From positions 80,421 to 144,420 of the forward strand of contig JAGTRU010000003.1 of assembly GCA_018261905.1 (NCBI GenBank): DNA of 64,000 bases, written 5' to 3'. Source of the stretch: Pseudomonadota bacterium (GTDB lineage: Bacteria; Pseudomonadota; Gammaproteobacteria; Burkholderiales; Rhodocyclaceae). The position numbers were made by a program, and so were the translations under genes. Under the pieces are notes generated by a model. The model was given only the letters and a program-made list of their open reading frames with translations. It was not told the origin of the DNA and ran no database searches. Every line of letters begins with the position of its first letter. The stretch's first letter is position 1. Shown in pieces: positions 53,248 to 62,416 of the stretch.

Positions 53248-55486
53248 GGAAAGTACGGTTGATGACATCAAGCTGCTGCTCACGGGTCAGCTTGATGAAA
53301 TTCACGGCGTAGCCGGAAACGCGGATGGTCAGTTGCGGATACAACTCGGGATGATCCATGGCGTGCAGCAACGTTTCGCGGTCGAAGACATTGACGTTGA
53401 TGTGATGACCATGGCCGGCGAAGTAGCCGTCGAGCAGGCTGGCGAGGTTGCTGACGCGTTCCTTTTCCGTCGGGCCGAGGGCACAGGGGACGATGGTGAA
53501 GGTGTAGGAAATGCCGTCCTGCGAGCAGGTGTAGGGTAGCTTGCAGACCGAGGCCATCGAGGCCAGGGCGCCCTTGTGATCCCGGCCGTGCATCGGGTTG
53601 GCACCCGGCGCGAAGGGCTGGCCGGCCTTGCGACCGTCCGGCGTGTTGCCGGTCTTCTTGCCATAGACGACGTTGGAAGTGATGGTCAGCACCGACATGG
53701 TCGGCGTCGCATCGCGGTAGGCGTGTTGCTGCTTCAGGTAGCCCATGAAGGTTTCCACCGCCCAGGTGGCCAGCGCATCGACCCGTTCGTCGTTGTTGCC
53801 GTAGGCCGGGTAATCGCCTTCGATATGGAAATCGGTGGCCAGGCCGCGCGCGTCGCGCACCACCGAGACCTTGGCGTAGCGCATCGCCGACAGCGAATCG
53901 GCGACCACCGACAGGCCGGCAATGCCGCAGGCCATGGTGCGCAGGATGTCGCGGTCGTGCAGCGCCATTTCGATGCGCTCGTAGGCGTACTTGTCGTGCA
54001 TGTAGTGAATGGCGTTGAGCGCTTTCATATAGACGCCGGACAGCCATTCCATCATCGGCAGGAACTTGCCGACCATTTCGTCGTAATCGAGGACATCGCC
54101 GGTGATGGGCGCGAAAGCTGGCCCGACCTGCTCGCCGCTGATTTCGTCGCGGCCGCCGTTGATGGCATAGAGCATGGTCTTGGCGAGATTGGCGCGGGCG
54201 CCGAAGAACTGCATCTGCTTGCCGATGCGCATCGCCGAAACGCAGCAGGCGATGCCATAGTCGTCGCCCCAGTACGGGCGCATCAGGTCGTCGTTCTCGT
54301 ACTGCACCGAGCAGGTGTCGATCGATACCTTGGCGCAGAATTCCTTGAAACCCTGCGGCAGTTGCTCGGACCATAGCACGGTGAGATTGGGTTCCGGGGC
54401 CGGGCCGAGGTTGTAGAGGGTGTGCAGGACACGGAAACTGCTCTTGGTGACCAGCGGCCGGCCATCTTCGCCGACGCCGCCGATCGATTCGGTGACCCAG
54501 GTCGGGTCGCCGGAAAAGAGCTGGTCGTATTCCGGGGTGCGCAGGAAGCGGACGATGCGCAGCTTGATCACCAGGTCGTCGATCATTTCCTGGGCCTCTT
54601 CTTCGTCGATCAGGCCGGCCGCCAGATCGCGCTCGAAGTAGATGTCGAGGAAGGTGGAGATGCGGCCGATCGACATCGCGGCGCCGTTCTGTTCCTTGAC
54701 CGCGGCGAGGTAGCCCAGATAAGTCCATTGCACGGCTTCGCGGGCATTGGCGGCGGGCCGGCCGAGGTCGCAACCGTACTTGGCGCCCATCTGCTTCAAT
54801 TCGTCGAGGGCGCGGAACTGCTCGGAGATTTCTTCGCGCAGGCGAATGACGCTTTCCGTAAATTCGACACCGTCGAGCTCGTGGAAAGAAGCTTTCTTGA
54901 AGGCGCGCAGCGCGTCGATGCCGTACAGGGCGACGCGGCGGTAGTCGCCGATGATGCGACCGCGGCCGTAGGCGTCGGGCAGGCCGGTGAGGATGGCCGA
55001 TTTGCGCGCCTTCATGATTTCCGGCGAATAGACATCGAAGACGCCGCTGTTGTGGTCCTTGCGGTACTTGCTCCAGATTTCGGAGACCTGCGGATCGATC
55101 TTGAAGCCGAAGGCTTCGAGGCCGCCTTCGACCATGCGCAGGCCGCCGTTCGGCATGATGGCGCGTTTGAGCGGCGCATCGGTCTGCAGGCCGACGATGA
55201 TCTCGTTGGCCTGGTCGATATAGCCGGCACGGTGCGCGGTGATGCTCGACGGCTGCACGGAAACGTCGAGGACGCCCTTCGCCTGTTCCTGCTTGAGCAA
55301 TTCCTGCAACTTGGCCCACAGGGCGGTGGTGCGGGCCGTCGGCCCGGTGAGGAAGGCGGCGTCGCCGAGGTAAGGGGTGTAGTTGGCCTGGATGAAACCG
55401 CGGACATCGACCTGCTCCGACCAGGCGCCGGCCACGAAACCGGCCCGCGGATCCTGACGGCTGGCGATCTTGAATAATGCGTTCAT
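53234..55486 (-). CDS. pflB: Pyruvate formate-lyase
   Basis: A 750-residue glycyl-radical enzyme that splits pyruvate with CoA into acetyl-CoA and formate under anoxia. The adjacent active-site cysteines are in [11 protein letters not shown], and the radical glycine is in [18 protein letters not shown] near the C-terminus. Family blocks [20 protein letters not shown] and [16 protein letters not shown] are intact. AGGAG lies before the ATG. It precedes pflA with overlap and follows the CstA-type transporter gene after two hairpins. PFL is oxygen-sensitive, so the host must have an anaerobic or microaerobic lifestyle. Confidence 0.97.
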   Translation of the reverse strand: MNALFKIASRQDPRAGFVAGAWSEQVDVRGFIQANYTPYLGDAAFLTGPTARTTALWAKLQELLKQEQAKGVLDVSVQPSSITAHRAGYIDQANEIIVGLQTDAPLKRAIMPNGGLRMVEGGLEAFGFKIDPQVSEIWSKYRKDHNSGVFDVYSPEIMKARKSAILTGLPDAYGRGRIIGDYRRVALYGIDALRAFKKASFHELDGVEFTESVIRLREEISEQFRALDELKQMGAKYGCDLGRPAANAREAVQWTYLGYLAAVKEQNGAAMSIGRISTFLDIYFERDLAAGLIDEEEAQEMIDDLVIKLRIVRFLRTPEYDQLFSGDPTWVTESIGGVGEDGRPLVTKSSFRVLHTLYNLGPAPEPNLTVLWSEQLPQGFKEFCAKVSIDTCSVQYENDDLMRPYWGDDYGIACCVSAMRIGKQMQFFGARANLAKTMLYAINGGRDEISGEQVGPAFAPITGDVLDYDEMVGKFLPMMEWLSGVYMKALNAIHYMHDKYAYERIEMALHDRDILRTMACGIAGLSVVADSLSAMRYAKVSVVRDARGLATDFHIEGDYPAYGNNDERVDALATWAVETFMGYLKQQHAYRDATPTMSVLTITSNVVYGKKTGNTPDGRKAGQPFAPGANPMHGRDHKGALASMASVCKLPYTCSQDGISYTFTIVPCALGPTEKERVSNLASLLDGYFAGHGHHINVNVFDRETLLHAMDHPELYPQLTIRVSGYAVNFIKLTREQQLDVINRTFHASH

Positions 55487-55531
55487 TTGCTGCTCCTAGA
55501 GGGTAAATCTGCTTGTGGCGTTGGGCAGGCC

Positions 55532-55589
55532 CAGCCCGGGTAGGTCTGGGCTGCCGGTGCTGCCGGAAACGGCCGGGTAGGCCGTTTCC
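55532..55589. other. Two intercistronic hairpins between the transporter gene and pflB
   Basis: GGAAACGGCC (55565-55574) and GGCCGTTTCC (55580-55589) form a perfect 10-bp stem with a five-base loop; CAGCCC/GGGCTG (55532-55537, 55548-55553) form a second stem. Neither is followed by a T tract on the minus strand. They may reduce read-through or protect processed mRNA ends, giving different levels of transporter and PFL. Confidence 0.55.
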
Positions 55590-55601
55590 TTTCACGACGG
55601 G

Positions 55602-57416
55602 TCAGGCGGCGGAAGGCAGCATGGTCGGCGGGATCGCGGAAGAAACTCCGCGCGCCTTCCACAGCACCGCCCAGCGCTTCAGCGAGGCGAACATGATGAC
55701 GAAGCCAAGGATCATCATCGTCGAGGCGATCCCGGCGTTGAACAGGTTGTAGCCCTTGGTGCCGGCATTGAGATAGACGTTGGCGATCATCCAGTAGCCG
55801 GCGTAGTTGACCGTGACGAAGAGGTAGGCCAGCGGGATCAGGCAGGTCAGGGCGTAGATCCGCTTCTTCGAGATGCGCATGATGATGGTGGCACCGATCA
55901 TCAGGCCGACCGAAGCCATCAACTGGTTGGAAACACCGAACAGCGCCCAGACCGAGCTGATGTCGCCGGACAACAGCAGGTAACCCCACAGTACGCAGGC
56001 AATGACGCTGGCGATGATGGCGGCCGGCATCGAGTCGAGGCGCTTCATGGCCGGGAAAAAGTCGCCGAGCAGATCCTGGATCAGGTAACGCGAGACACGG
56101 GTGCCGGAATCGACGGCCGTCAGGATGAAGACCGCTTCGAACATGATGACGAACTGGAAGAAGTAGGCGGCGAGATCGGAGAACCACGACAGCTTGGTAA
56201 AGATGTAGGTCATGCCGACGGCGAGCGTCACCGCACCGCCGGTCCGGCCGTAGAGGTCGATGCCCATCTTTTCGCTGAGTTGCGGCAGATCGACGACCTG
56301 CATGCCCAGGGTCTTGAAGACTTCCGGCGAGGAGTTGATGGCGAAGTAGTCGGCCGGATGCAGCGAGGTCGCGGCGATCAGGGCCATGACGGCGACCAGG
56401 CACTCGGCGAGCATGCCGCCGAAGGCCACCGGACGAATGTCGCTCCATTTATCGACCAGCTTCGGCGTGGTGCCGGAACCGATGAAGGCGTGGAAGCCGG
56501 AGATCGCACCGCAGGCAATGGTGATGGAAATGAACGGCCAGACAGCCCCCTTGAGGATCGGCCCACCGCCATGGATGAACTCGGTCAGCGCCGGGAACTG
56601 GATGGTCGGGTTGATGAAGACGACACCGACAATCAGGGCAGCAAAGACACCGATTTTCATGAAGCTGGACAGATAACCGCGCGGCGTCAGCAACATCCAC
56701 ACCGGCAGAGCCGTGGCGAAGAAAGCATAGACCGGCAGCAGCCAGCTCACCGTGGTCTTGTGCAGGGTCAGCCAGTCACCGAGCAACGTGCCCTGCAGGT
56801 GCGGGCCGGCGGCAACCGAAGCCATGACCGCCGCGACGCCGATGTAGGTGCCCCACTTCGACGAGCCGAAATAACGCTCGTAGAGACCGAGCGTGATGGC
56901 GATCGGCACCGTCATGAAGACGGCGAAGGTACCCCAGGCGTTACGTTCCAGCGCATGCACGACGACGATCGACAGACCGGCCATGGTGATGGTGATGATG
57001 AACAGCATGGCGAGGCCGGTGCTCCAGCCGGCCACCGGGCCGAGTTCGGCCTTGGCGACTTCCGACAGCGACTTGCCCTGATGCTTCATCGAAGCAAAGA
57101 GGACGACCGTGTCGTGCACCGCCCCGCCGACCACCGCCCCGACCAGCAGCCAAATGAAACCCGGCAGGTAGCCGAACTGCGCCGCCAGCACCGGCCCGAC
57201 CAGCGGACCGGCCGCCGCGATGGCGGCAAAGTGTTGGCCGGCATTGACCCACTTCTTGGTCGGCACGTAATTCTTGCCATCCTGCAAGGCATGCGATGGC
57301 GTAACTTCCCGATCGTCGGCAGCCAGGACCTTGCTGACAAAGAATACCCCGTAGAAGCGGTATGCGATGGCCAGGACACAGACTGTGGCGATAACGAAAT
57401 AGATCGCTTGGTCCAT
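55602..57416 (-). CDS. CstA/BtsT-family peptide or pyruvate transporter
   Basis: A 604-residue polytopic carrier of the CstA family with about 16-18 membrane helices. Signatures: the segment VPTKKWVNAGQHFAAIAAAG then PLVGPVLAAQFGYLPGFIW, LFASMKHQGKSLSEVAKAELG, GAISGFHAFIGSGTTPK and VSNQLMASVGLMIGA. E. coli members are CstA and the pyruvate/H+ symporter BtsT. Location beside PFL and a BtsSR-like system, with BtsR-like repeats upstream, favours pyruvate transport here; sequence alone cannot separate CstA from BtsT. The start was set at ATG 57416 because GAGGAG sits six bases upstream; the ATG two codons earlier directly abuts it. Confidence 0.9.
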   Translation of the reverse strand: MDQAIYFVIATVCVLAIAYRFYGVFFVSKVLAADDREVTPSHALQDGKNYVPTKKWVNAGQHFAAIAAAGPLVGPVLAAQFGYLPGFIWLLVGAVVGGAVHDTVVLFASMKHQGKSLSEVAKAELGPVAGWSTGLAMLFIITITMAGLSIVVVHALERNAWGTFAVFMTVPIAITLGLYERYFGSSKWGTYIGVAAVMASVAAGPHLQGTLLGDWLTLHKTTVSWLLPVYAFFATALPVWMLLTPRGYLSSFMKIGVFAALIVGVVFINPTIQFPALTEFIHGGGPILKGAVWPFISITIACGAISGFHAFIGSGTTPKLVDKWSDIRPVAFGGMLAECLVAVMALIAATSLHPADYFAINSSPEVFKTLGMQVVDLPQLSEKMGIDLYGRTGGAVTLAVGMTYIFTKLSWFSDLAAYFFQFVIMFEAVFILTAVDSGTRVSRYLIQDLLGDFFPAMKRLDSMPAAIIASVIACVLWGYLLLSGDISSVWALFGVSNQLMASVGLMIGATIIMRISKKRIYALTCLIPLAYLFVTVNYAGYWMIANVYLNAGTKGYNLFNAGIASTMMILGFVIMFASLKRWAVLWKARGVSSAIPPTMLPSAA

Positions 57417-57467
57417 TTTCATCTCCTCAGTGATTGCGAAAGTGATTGTTCACGCAATGCATCTTAG

Positions 57468-57532
57468 GAGCGGTCAAACAGCCCTTCCGGGGTTTCCCGA
57501 GAGCGGTAAAAAGGCGGGGGCGAACGGTTAAA
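57468..57532 (-). promoter_or_regulatory. BtsR-like direct repeats upstream of the CstA/BtsT-type gene
   Basis: On the minus strand three copies of ACCG(C/T)TC occur, within TTTAACCGTTC (57532-57522), TTTTACCGCTC (57511-57501) and TTTGACCGCTC (57478-57468). The first two are spaced 21 bases, as expected for LytTR regulators; the third follows after 33. The E. coli BtsR site, as I recall it, is ACC(G/A)CT(C/T)A repeated with a 13-base spacer, also a 21-base period. The repeats lie about 50-115 bases before the start codon. Confidence 0.6.
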
Positions 57533-57649
57533 TTGGACGGGTGAACGGACGGCGCCAATTTCCAGCACAGCGCTTATTGGTGAATTTTTCGTGGTTTCCG
57601 GGCTGGCAACGGGAGCGCGTTGAGAGCAGGAGGAGCGATAGCGAAGGAA

Positions 57650-58933
57650 TCAATGAAGCAATCCGTATTGCGCGAGATAAGCCGCTGCACCTGCCAGATA
57701 ACCAAGCAATGCCAGGCCGCTGATCCGTTTTACGTACCAAAAGAAGTGAATTTTCTCCAAGCCCATGGCGGCGACACCGGCAGCCGAACCGATGATAAGT
57801 ATCGAGCCACCGGTGCCCGCACAGTAAGCCAGGAATTCCCACAAGAAATGGTCAGCCGGGTATTGCGCCAGGCTATACATCCCCATGGAGGCGGCCACAA
57901 GGGGAACGTTGTCCACGATCGCACTGGCAACGCCAATAATCATGACGATGATGTCCTGACGGCCAACGGTCTGGTCCAGCCACTGCGCCAAAGCATTCAG
58001 GATGTTCGTATGTTCGAGCGTGGCCACGGAAAGGAGAATGCCAATAAAGAAGACCAGCGAACTCATGTCGATTTTGCTCAAGGCGTGCGCCAGCGTCAGA
58101 TGCTGTTTGGCTTCATCATCCTTATGCCGGTGTACAAGATCGCCAACTAACCAAAGGATTCCCAATCCGAACAGGATGCCCATGAACGGTGGGAGATGCG
58201 TCACTGTTTTGAAGGCGGGCACCGCCACTAAAACGCCAAGCCCCAAGGCGAACATCAAATTGCGTTCGAATACGGTCGTGTGCAATTCATGATCGCTATC
58301 CAGGCGCTCCGGCGCGACAACGGCACGACCGCGCAAGTTGTAGGCGGTGATGGCAAGAGGGACCAGCAGGCTGACTACCGATGGCAGCAGAACGCCCTTG
58401 ATGATCGCCAAGCTGGTGACCTGACCGCCAATCCACAACATCGTAGTCGTCACGTCGCCAATCGGCGACCAGGCTCCGCCCGAATTTGCGGCGATAACAA
58501 TGATGCCGGCAAAAAACAGGCGGTCCTCGTGCTTGTCCAGCAGTTTTCGCATCAGCGAAATCATCACGATCGTGGTAGTCAGGTTATCAAGGATGGCGCT
58601 CAGGAAAAATGTAACGAAGCCAACCAGCCACATGAGCGTGGTCAGTTTGGATGTCTTGATACGTGCCGTGATGACGTCAAACCCATTGTGTGCATCAACC
58701 ACCTCGACGATCGTCATGGCTCCCATCAGGAAAAATATGATTTGCGCCGTGCCCATCACCGATTCGCCAAGTTGCTCGCGCACGGCATGTGGATCGCCCA
58801 CGGATAGCGCGTAGACCGTCCATAGCAATCCAGCGCCCAGCAAGGCCGAAGCTGCTTTGTTGATCTTGAGTGGGTGTTCCAGTGCGATCGCCGCATAAGC
58901 GATCACGAAAATAATGGGCAAGGTTGTAAGCAT
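57650..58933 (-). CDS. nhaD: NhaD-type Na+/H+ antiporter
   Basis: A 427-residue inner-membrane antiporter of the NhaD/ion-transporter superfamily with about 12 helices. Diagnostic segments: FFLMGAMTIVEVVDAHNGF, FFLSAILDNLTTTIVMISL, AANSGGAWSPIGDVTTTMLW, SSLVFFIGILLSVATLEHTN, the segment ASAIVDNVPLVAASMGMYSL and the segment GTGGSILIIGSAAGVAAMGL. It exchanges cytoplasmic Na+ or Li+ for protons, mostly at alkaline pH. Codon and base composition are clearly more AT-rich than in the upstream PFL block. It is transcribed toward the transporter gene with 233 bases between them. Confidence 0.92.
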   Translation of the reverse strand: MLTTLPIIFVIAYAAIALEHPLKINKAASALLGAGLLWTVYALSVGDPHAVREQLGESVMGTAQIIFFLMGAMTIVEVVDAHNGFDVITARIKTSKLTTLMWLVGFVTFFLSAILDNLTTTIVMISLMRKLLDKHEDRLFFAGIIVIAANSGGAWSPIGDVTTTMLWIGGQVTSLAIIKGVLLPSVVSLLVPLAITAYNLRGRAVVAPERLDSDHELHTTVFERNLMFALGLGVLVAVPAFKTVTHLPPFMGILFGLGILWLVGDLVHRHKDDEAKQHLTLAHALSKIDMSSLVFFIGILLSVATLEHTNILNALAQWLDQTVGRQDIIVMIIGVASAIVDNVPLVAASMGMYSLAQYPADHFLWEFLAYCAGTGGSILIIGSAAGVAAMGLEKIHFFWYVKRISGLALLGYLAGAAAYLAQYGLLH

Positions 58934-58978
58934 GTCGATTGTCCCGTGCTGAGTTAGGTCAGTGGTTTAACGGCGTGG

Positions 58979-59626
58979 CTATTCACACGAACCGACCGAT
59001 GTGGCACTGCAGACCTTGCCATCAACCCAGATGGCCCCCGCCAAGCGAGCATCAATGATTCGACTGCGCTGGATTGACGTCCCGCTAAGATTGGCCTGCT
59101 TTAGATTGGCGTAATTCAGGAAAGCGCCATCAAGTTTGGCGCCGCGCAGGTCCGCTTGCTGGAGATCGGCGCCGACCAATTGCGCGCGAGTAAGGTCTGC
59201 ATTGCCAAGGCGCGCAGAGGAAAGGTCTGCCCCCTCAAGAAAGGTTTTAGACAGATTGGCTTTACCGAGTTGAGCCCGCGGCAGGCTGGCACGGCGAAGA
59301 TTTGCGCCGCTTAAGTCTGCGCCTTCAAGATTCGCCTCAGCCAGATCGCTCTGGACCAATCGAACAGATTTGAGGTTTGCCCCCCGCAGATCAGCCCCTG
59401 TTAGCCGAACCCCCTCTAGGTTTGCACCTTCAAGGTTGGCATTTCGGAAATCGCCACCACTCAAGTCAGCACTTTTCCAGTTCACCCTACTCAGTGCGGC
59501 ACTCTGACACTGGGCTCTAGGTTCTTTTCGGCAATCGGCCAGAGCAAAGGCTTGGCCGGCAACGACGGCAACAATGCAAATTACAAACCTGATAGGTGAG
59601 AGAACTTTAGTCCTGCGGTATTCCAT
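58979..59626 (-). CDS. Exported pentapeptide-repeat protein
   Basis: A 215-residue protein with an N-terminal hydrophobic signal (FVICIVAVVAGQAFALA), then about 28 tandem A(D/N)LxX pentapeptides (ADLSGGDFRNANLEGANLEG and so on, residues about 50-195) that should fold into a right-handed quadrilateral beta-helix. Cysteines near the start (DCRKEPRAQCQ) and end (VCSATSVGSC) may form disulfides capping the helix. Export makes a gyrase-protecting Qnr-like role unlikely. Function unknown. It starts 215 bases from the divergent MASE1 kinase gene and shares the lower-GC composition of this end. Confidence 0.85.
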   Translation of the reverse strand: MEYRRTKVLSPIRFVICIVAVVAGQAFALADCRKEPRAQCQSAALSRVNWKSADLSGGDFRNANLEGANLEGVRLTGADLRGANLKSVRLVQSDLAEANLEGADLSGANLRRASLPRAQLGKANLSKTFLEGADLSSARLGNADLTRAQLVGADLQQADLRGAKLDGAFLNYANLKQANLSGTSIQRSRIIDARLAGAIWVDGKVCSATSVGSCE

Positions 59627-59841
59627 GATGACCTCGCTTTACGTGCAGCCTTGGCACGTTTTTGAGAACATCCTAGGGAGAGAACAGACCGCTGAAAATT
59701 CGGGAATCCAACTAAGGGACCGGGCATCAATCGATCCGTCTCAGATGCCTGTATCTGTGCGGAAATACGGCAGAATGCAGCCTCCACTAAGGGTTTTACT
59801 TAGGGGAGTTTGGGATGCGTTAAATATGAGAGACCACCAGA

Positions 59842-61434
59842 ATGGCGACAAAATCACTTCGTAGATTGCTGACGCCCATGTTGCGCCTGACCCAGTTGCT
59901 TGCATTCATCGCCGCATACGTTGCGCTCGACTGGGCGAGCTATCTCCATCCTCTGCATGGACTGAACATTACGCTATGGAATCCTGCACCAGCTTTGGGG
60001 CTGGTCTTGTGGATGCGCTTCGGTCGCATGACGGCCATTCCCTGGTTTCTGGCCATTATGCTTGGGGAGCTTGCTATCCGTGGCATGCCTGCCGCATTTT
60101 TTGTAACGGCCATTTTGTCCGCCGTCTTGACTGTCGGCTACGGCGCAATTGGTGAACTCCTGCGCCAACGACTCCCCGATGGTGAAGTATTTGGTGATCG
60201 TATACGCCTGACGACTTGGCTCAGTATTGTGGGTATCGGAACACTTGCAAACAGCCTGCTCTACATCTCTCTGCTTTCGCTAACGGAGCTTTTGCCAGAG
60301 GGTGATCGCATTGAGGGATTTATCCGGTTCTGGGTCGGCGATTGCGTCGGAATCGTGGTGAGCATGCCCATGCTGTGGATGGTATTGACGAACTCGGGGC
60401 AAGCTCGATTACGAACCATCCTGGCAAGTTGGGAGACGGGAGGCTATGCCGCCTTGGCTGTCGTTATGCTCTGGGTGACTTTTGGCAATGGCGCCTCGGC
60501 AGAGTTTCAATACTTTTACTTTCTCTTTCTGCCGGTGATCTGGGCGGCCGCTCGGCAAGGGCTCACGGGTGCAGCTACTTCGGCGTTCATCTTACAGGCT
60601 GGAATTATTTTTGCCGTCGAGTGGTTGAATCTCGTCGCCGTGACCGTCCTTGAGTTCCAGATGCTAGGTGCCGTACTGGCATTGGTAGGCTTCTTCATCG
60701 GTGTCGTGGTCGATGAACAGCGTTTGGCCGTGGATAAGCTGAAGCAGACATTGCATCTCGCCGTCGCGGGCGAGATGGCAGCCGCCTTGGCGCACGAACT
60801 AAATCAGCCGATGACAGCCCTCGCAGCATATGGCAATGCTTGCGAATACTTGTTGGCACGCGGAGAAACAGGCGAGGCACTACGGGATGCAATCCGGCGC
60901 ATGGTTGCAGAATCGACCCGCGCAGCAGAAGTGGTTCGCCGGGTACGCGACTTTTTTCGGACGGGCGCAACACGCCTTGAAACGATTGATATTGCGACGC
61001 TGCTTTCTACGGCGGCCGGCCGCTTTGCCGAACGAGCCAGCAACGATGGCGTTCAACTTCAAGTAGAGGGAGCGCCGATCATTGTGCGGGTCGATCGCCT
61101 CCAGATCGAACTCGTCTTACGTAACCTGTTGGCCAATGCGTTCGATGCCGTTGCATCGCAACCCGAGGGGAAGCGACGCATCAATGTCTCGGTTGAACCA
61201 TTCAGCCGAGGCACCATCACTATCATAGTCAGCGATAGCGGCCCTGGCCTTGCAGCAAGTTTGGTCGGCAGCCTATTCGAACCCTTCGCATCCACAAAGT
61301 CTAGCGGGCTCGGATTAGGTTTGGTTATCAGTCGAGCTTTGGTCGAAGCGCATGGCGGCAGACTCTGGGCAGAACCCGGCGACAGCGGCATTTTCCGATT
61401 CTCCCTGCCGGCAAATGAAAAAGAAAGCGAATGA
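59842..61434 (+). CDS. MASE1-domain sensor histidine kinase
   Basis: A 530-residue kinase. Residues about 15-295 form a MASE1 integral membrane sensor of about eight helices (LLAFIAAYVALDWASYL, NITLWNPAPALGLVLWMRFG, RFWVGDCVGIVVSMPMLWM). A FixL/NtrB-type transmitter follows, with the acceptor His in EMAAALAHELNQPMTALAAY, the N-box LVLRNLLANAFDAV, DSGPGL and SSGLGLGLVISRALVEAHGG. The stop overlaps the regulator ATG (ATGA), so the two form a pair. No PAS or haem domain is present, unlike FixL, so the signal is membrane-associated. Composition is AT-richer than the window average. Confidence 0.92.
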   Translation: MATKSLRRLLTPMLRLTQLLAFIAAYVALDWASYLHPLHGLNITLWNPAPALGLVLWMRFGRMTAIPWFLAIMLGELAIRGMPAAFFVTAILSAVLTVGYGAIGELLRQRLPDGEVFGDRIRLTTWLSIVGIGTLANSLLYISLLSLTELLPEGDRIEGFIRFWVGDCVGIVVSMPMLWMVLTNSGQARLRTILASWETGGYAALAVVMLWVTFGNGASAEFQYFYFLFLPVIWAAARQGLTGAATSAFILQAGIIFAVEWLNLVAVTVLEFQMLGAVLALVGFFIGVVVDEQRLAVDKLKQTLHLAVAGEMAAALAHELNQPMTALAAYGNACEYLLARGETGEALRDAIRRMVAESTRAAEVVRRVRDFFRTGATRLETIDIATLLSTAAGRFAERASNDGVQLQVEGAPIIVRVDRLQIELVLRNLLANAFDAVASQPEGKRRINVSVEPFSRGTITIIVSDSGPGLAASLVGSLFEPFASTKSSGLGLGLVISRALVEAHGGRLWAEPGDSGIFRFSLPANEKESE

Positions 61435-62042
61435 TGCCGATGCATGATCTGACGGTATTTATTGTTGATGACGACGCCTCGGTGCGTGATGCTCTGTCGC
61501 TTGTCTTTAGCATTCGCGGCTATCGGACCGCGGTTTTCTCGGGGGCTAAAGACCTCCTGAAAGCTTGGAAGGCAAACTGGGCGGGGTGTCTGCTGATCGA
61601 TATTCGAATGCCCGGTATGGATGGACTATCTTTACAGGATCATCTGATCGAGATGGGCAGCACCTTGCCCGTCGTAGTCATTACCGGGCATGGCGATGTC
61701 GATTCGGCCAGACGTGCCTTCAAGGCAAACGCCATCGACTTTCTCGAAAAACCGATTGACCTCGACAAGATGATCGAAGCCATCGAGCAGGCATTTAACT
61801 CGCAGAGTTTGATGCAAGACCAGAGATCGGCCAGTGAACAAGCGAGCTATCTCCTTGACCAGCTAACCCCGCGAGAGCAGGAGGTTATGAGTCTCGTGGT
61901 GGGGGGATATCACAACCGCGAAATTGCTGAGAAGCTCGGTATCAGCGTACGTACGGTCGAAGTGCACAAAGCCCACGTAATGTCGAAATTGGATGTCGAT
62001 AGCGTCGCAGACCTCGTCCGATTGAGCATGAGTCGGCGCTAA
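61431..62042 (+). CDS. FixJ/NarL-type response regulator
   Basis: A 203-residue regulator with a receiver (IVDDDASVRDAL, phospho-Asp in LLIDIRMPGMDGLSL, VITGHGDVDSARRA, the Lys in FLEKPID) and a LuxR-type helix-turn-helix (LTPREQEVMSLVVGGYHNRE, then IAEKLGISVRTVEVHKAHVM). It is the partner of the preceding MASE1 kinase. Starts at 61431, 61434 and 61440 are all possible; the first gives the ATGA overlap. Similar pairs (FixLJ, TodST-like, StyRS-like) activate promoters in response to oxygen or aromatic compounds, but targets here are unknown. Confidence 0.93.
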   Translation: MMPMHDLTVFIVDDDASVRDALSLVFSIRGYRTAVFSGAKDLLKAWKANWAGCLLIDIRMPGMDGLSLQDHLIEMGSTLPVVVITGHGDVDSARRAFKANAIDFLEKPIDLDKMIEAIEQAFNSQSLMQDQRSASEQASYLLDQLTPREQEVMSLVVGGYHNREIAEKLGISVRTVEVHKAHVMSKLDVDSVADLVRLSMSRR

Positions 62043-62416
62043 CCGGAGCGGCGGCGGCAAGGCATCCCCCAAGAATCTCTGGCAGAGATCCGCGGCACGG
62101 CTCATTGAATTCCGCGACTCGCCCAACGAGCCTCATGCCGAGCTTCAGCCAGTCGCCGGCTGAAGGACGGGTTACAAAGGACGGTTGCCGCGCCCCATGG
62201 CGGCCCACTGGCTGGTCGGCGGCCATTGCCAGCCGAAGGAACTGGCGCAACGGAGCGGCCGGTGTCATACAGGTTGCCGACCTTGAGCCGGCATACCACC
62301 CGAGGGGCCGCTTCCTTCTCCAGAGAATGAGTACACGGTGTAGATTGCGGATGCCCAACCATTTGCCACCAATGGCAACCTCGACTGTAATCAGCCGTTG
62401 GTCTTGAAAGCATGAA
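62043..62416. other. Gene-free stretch between regulator and hydrolase
   Basis: No supported gene. There is a short hairpin CTTCAGCC/GGCTGAAG near 62142-62164 and another, TTGCCA/TGGCAA, near 62360-62376. GCCCAAC at about 62352 and GTTGGTC at about 62394 are reminiscent of integron recombination core sites but do not form a good attC. It looks like degraded mobile or cassette DNA. Confidence 0.35.

Noticed and set aside
62352..62400. A second attC between GCCCAAC and GTTGGTC
   Set aside because: The right core breaks the GTTRRRY consensus and inner complementary boxes are missing.
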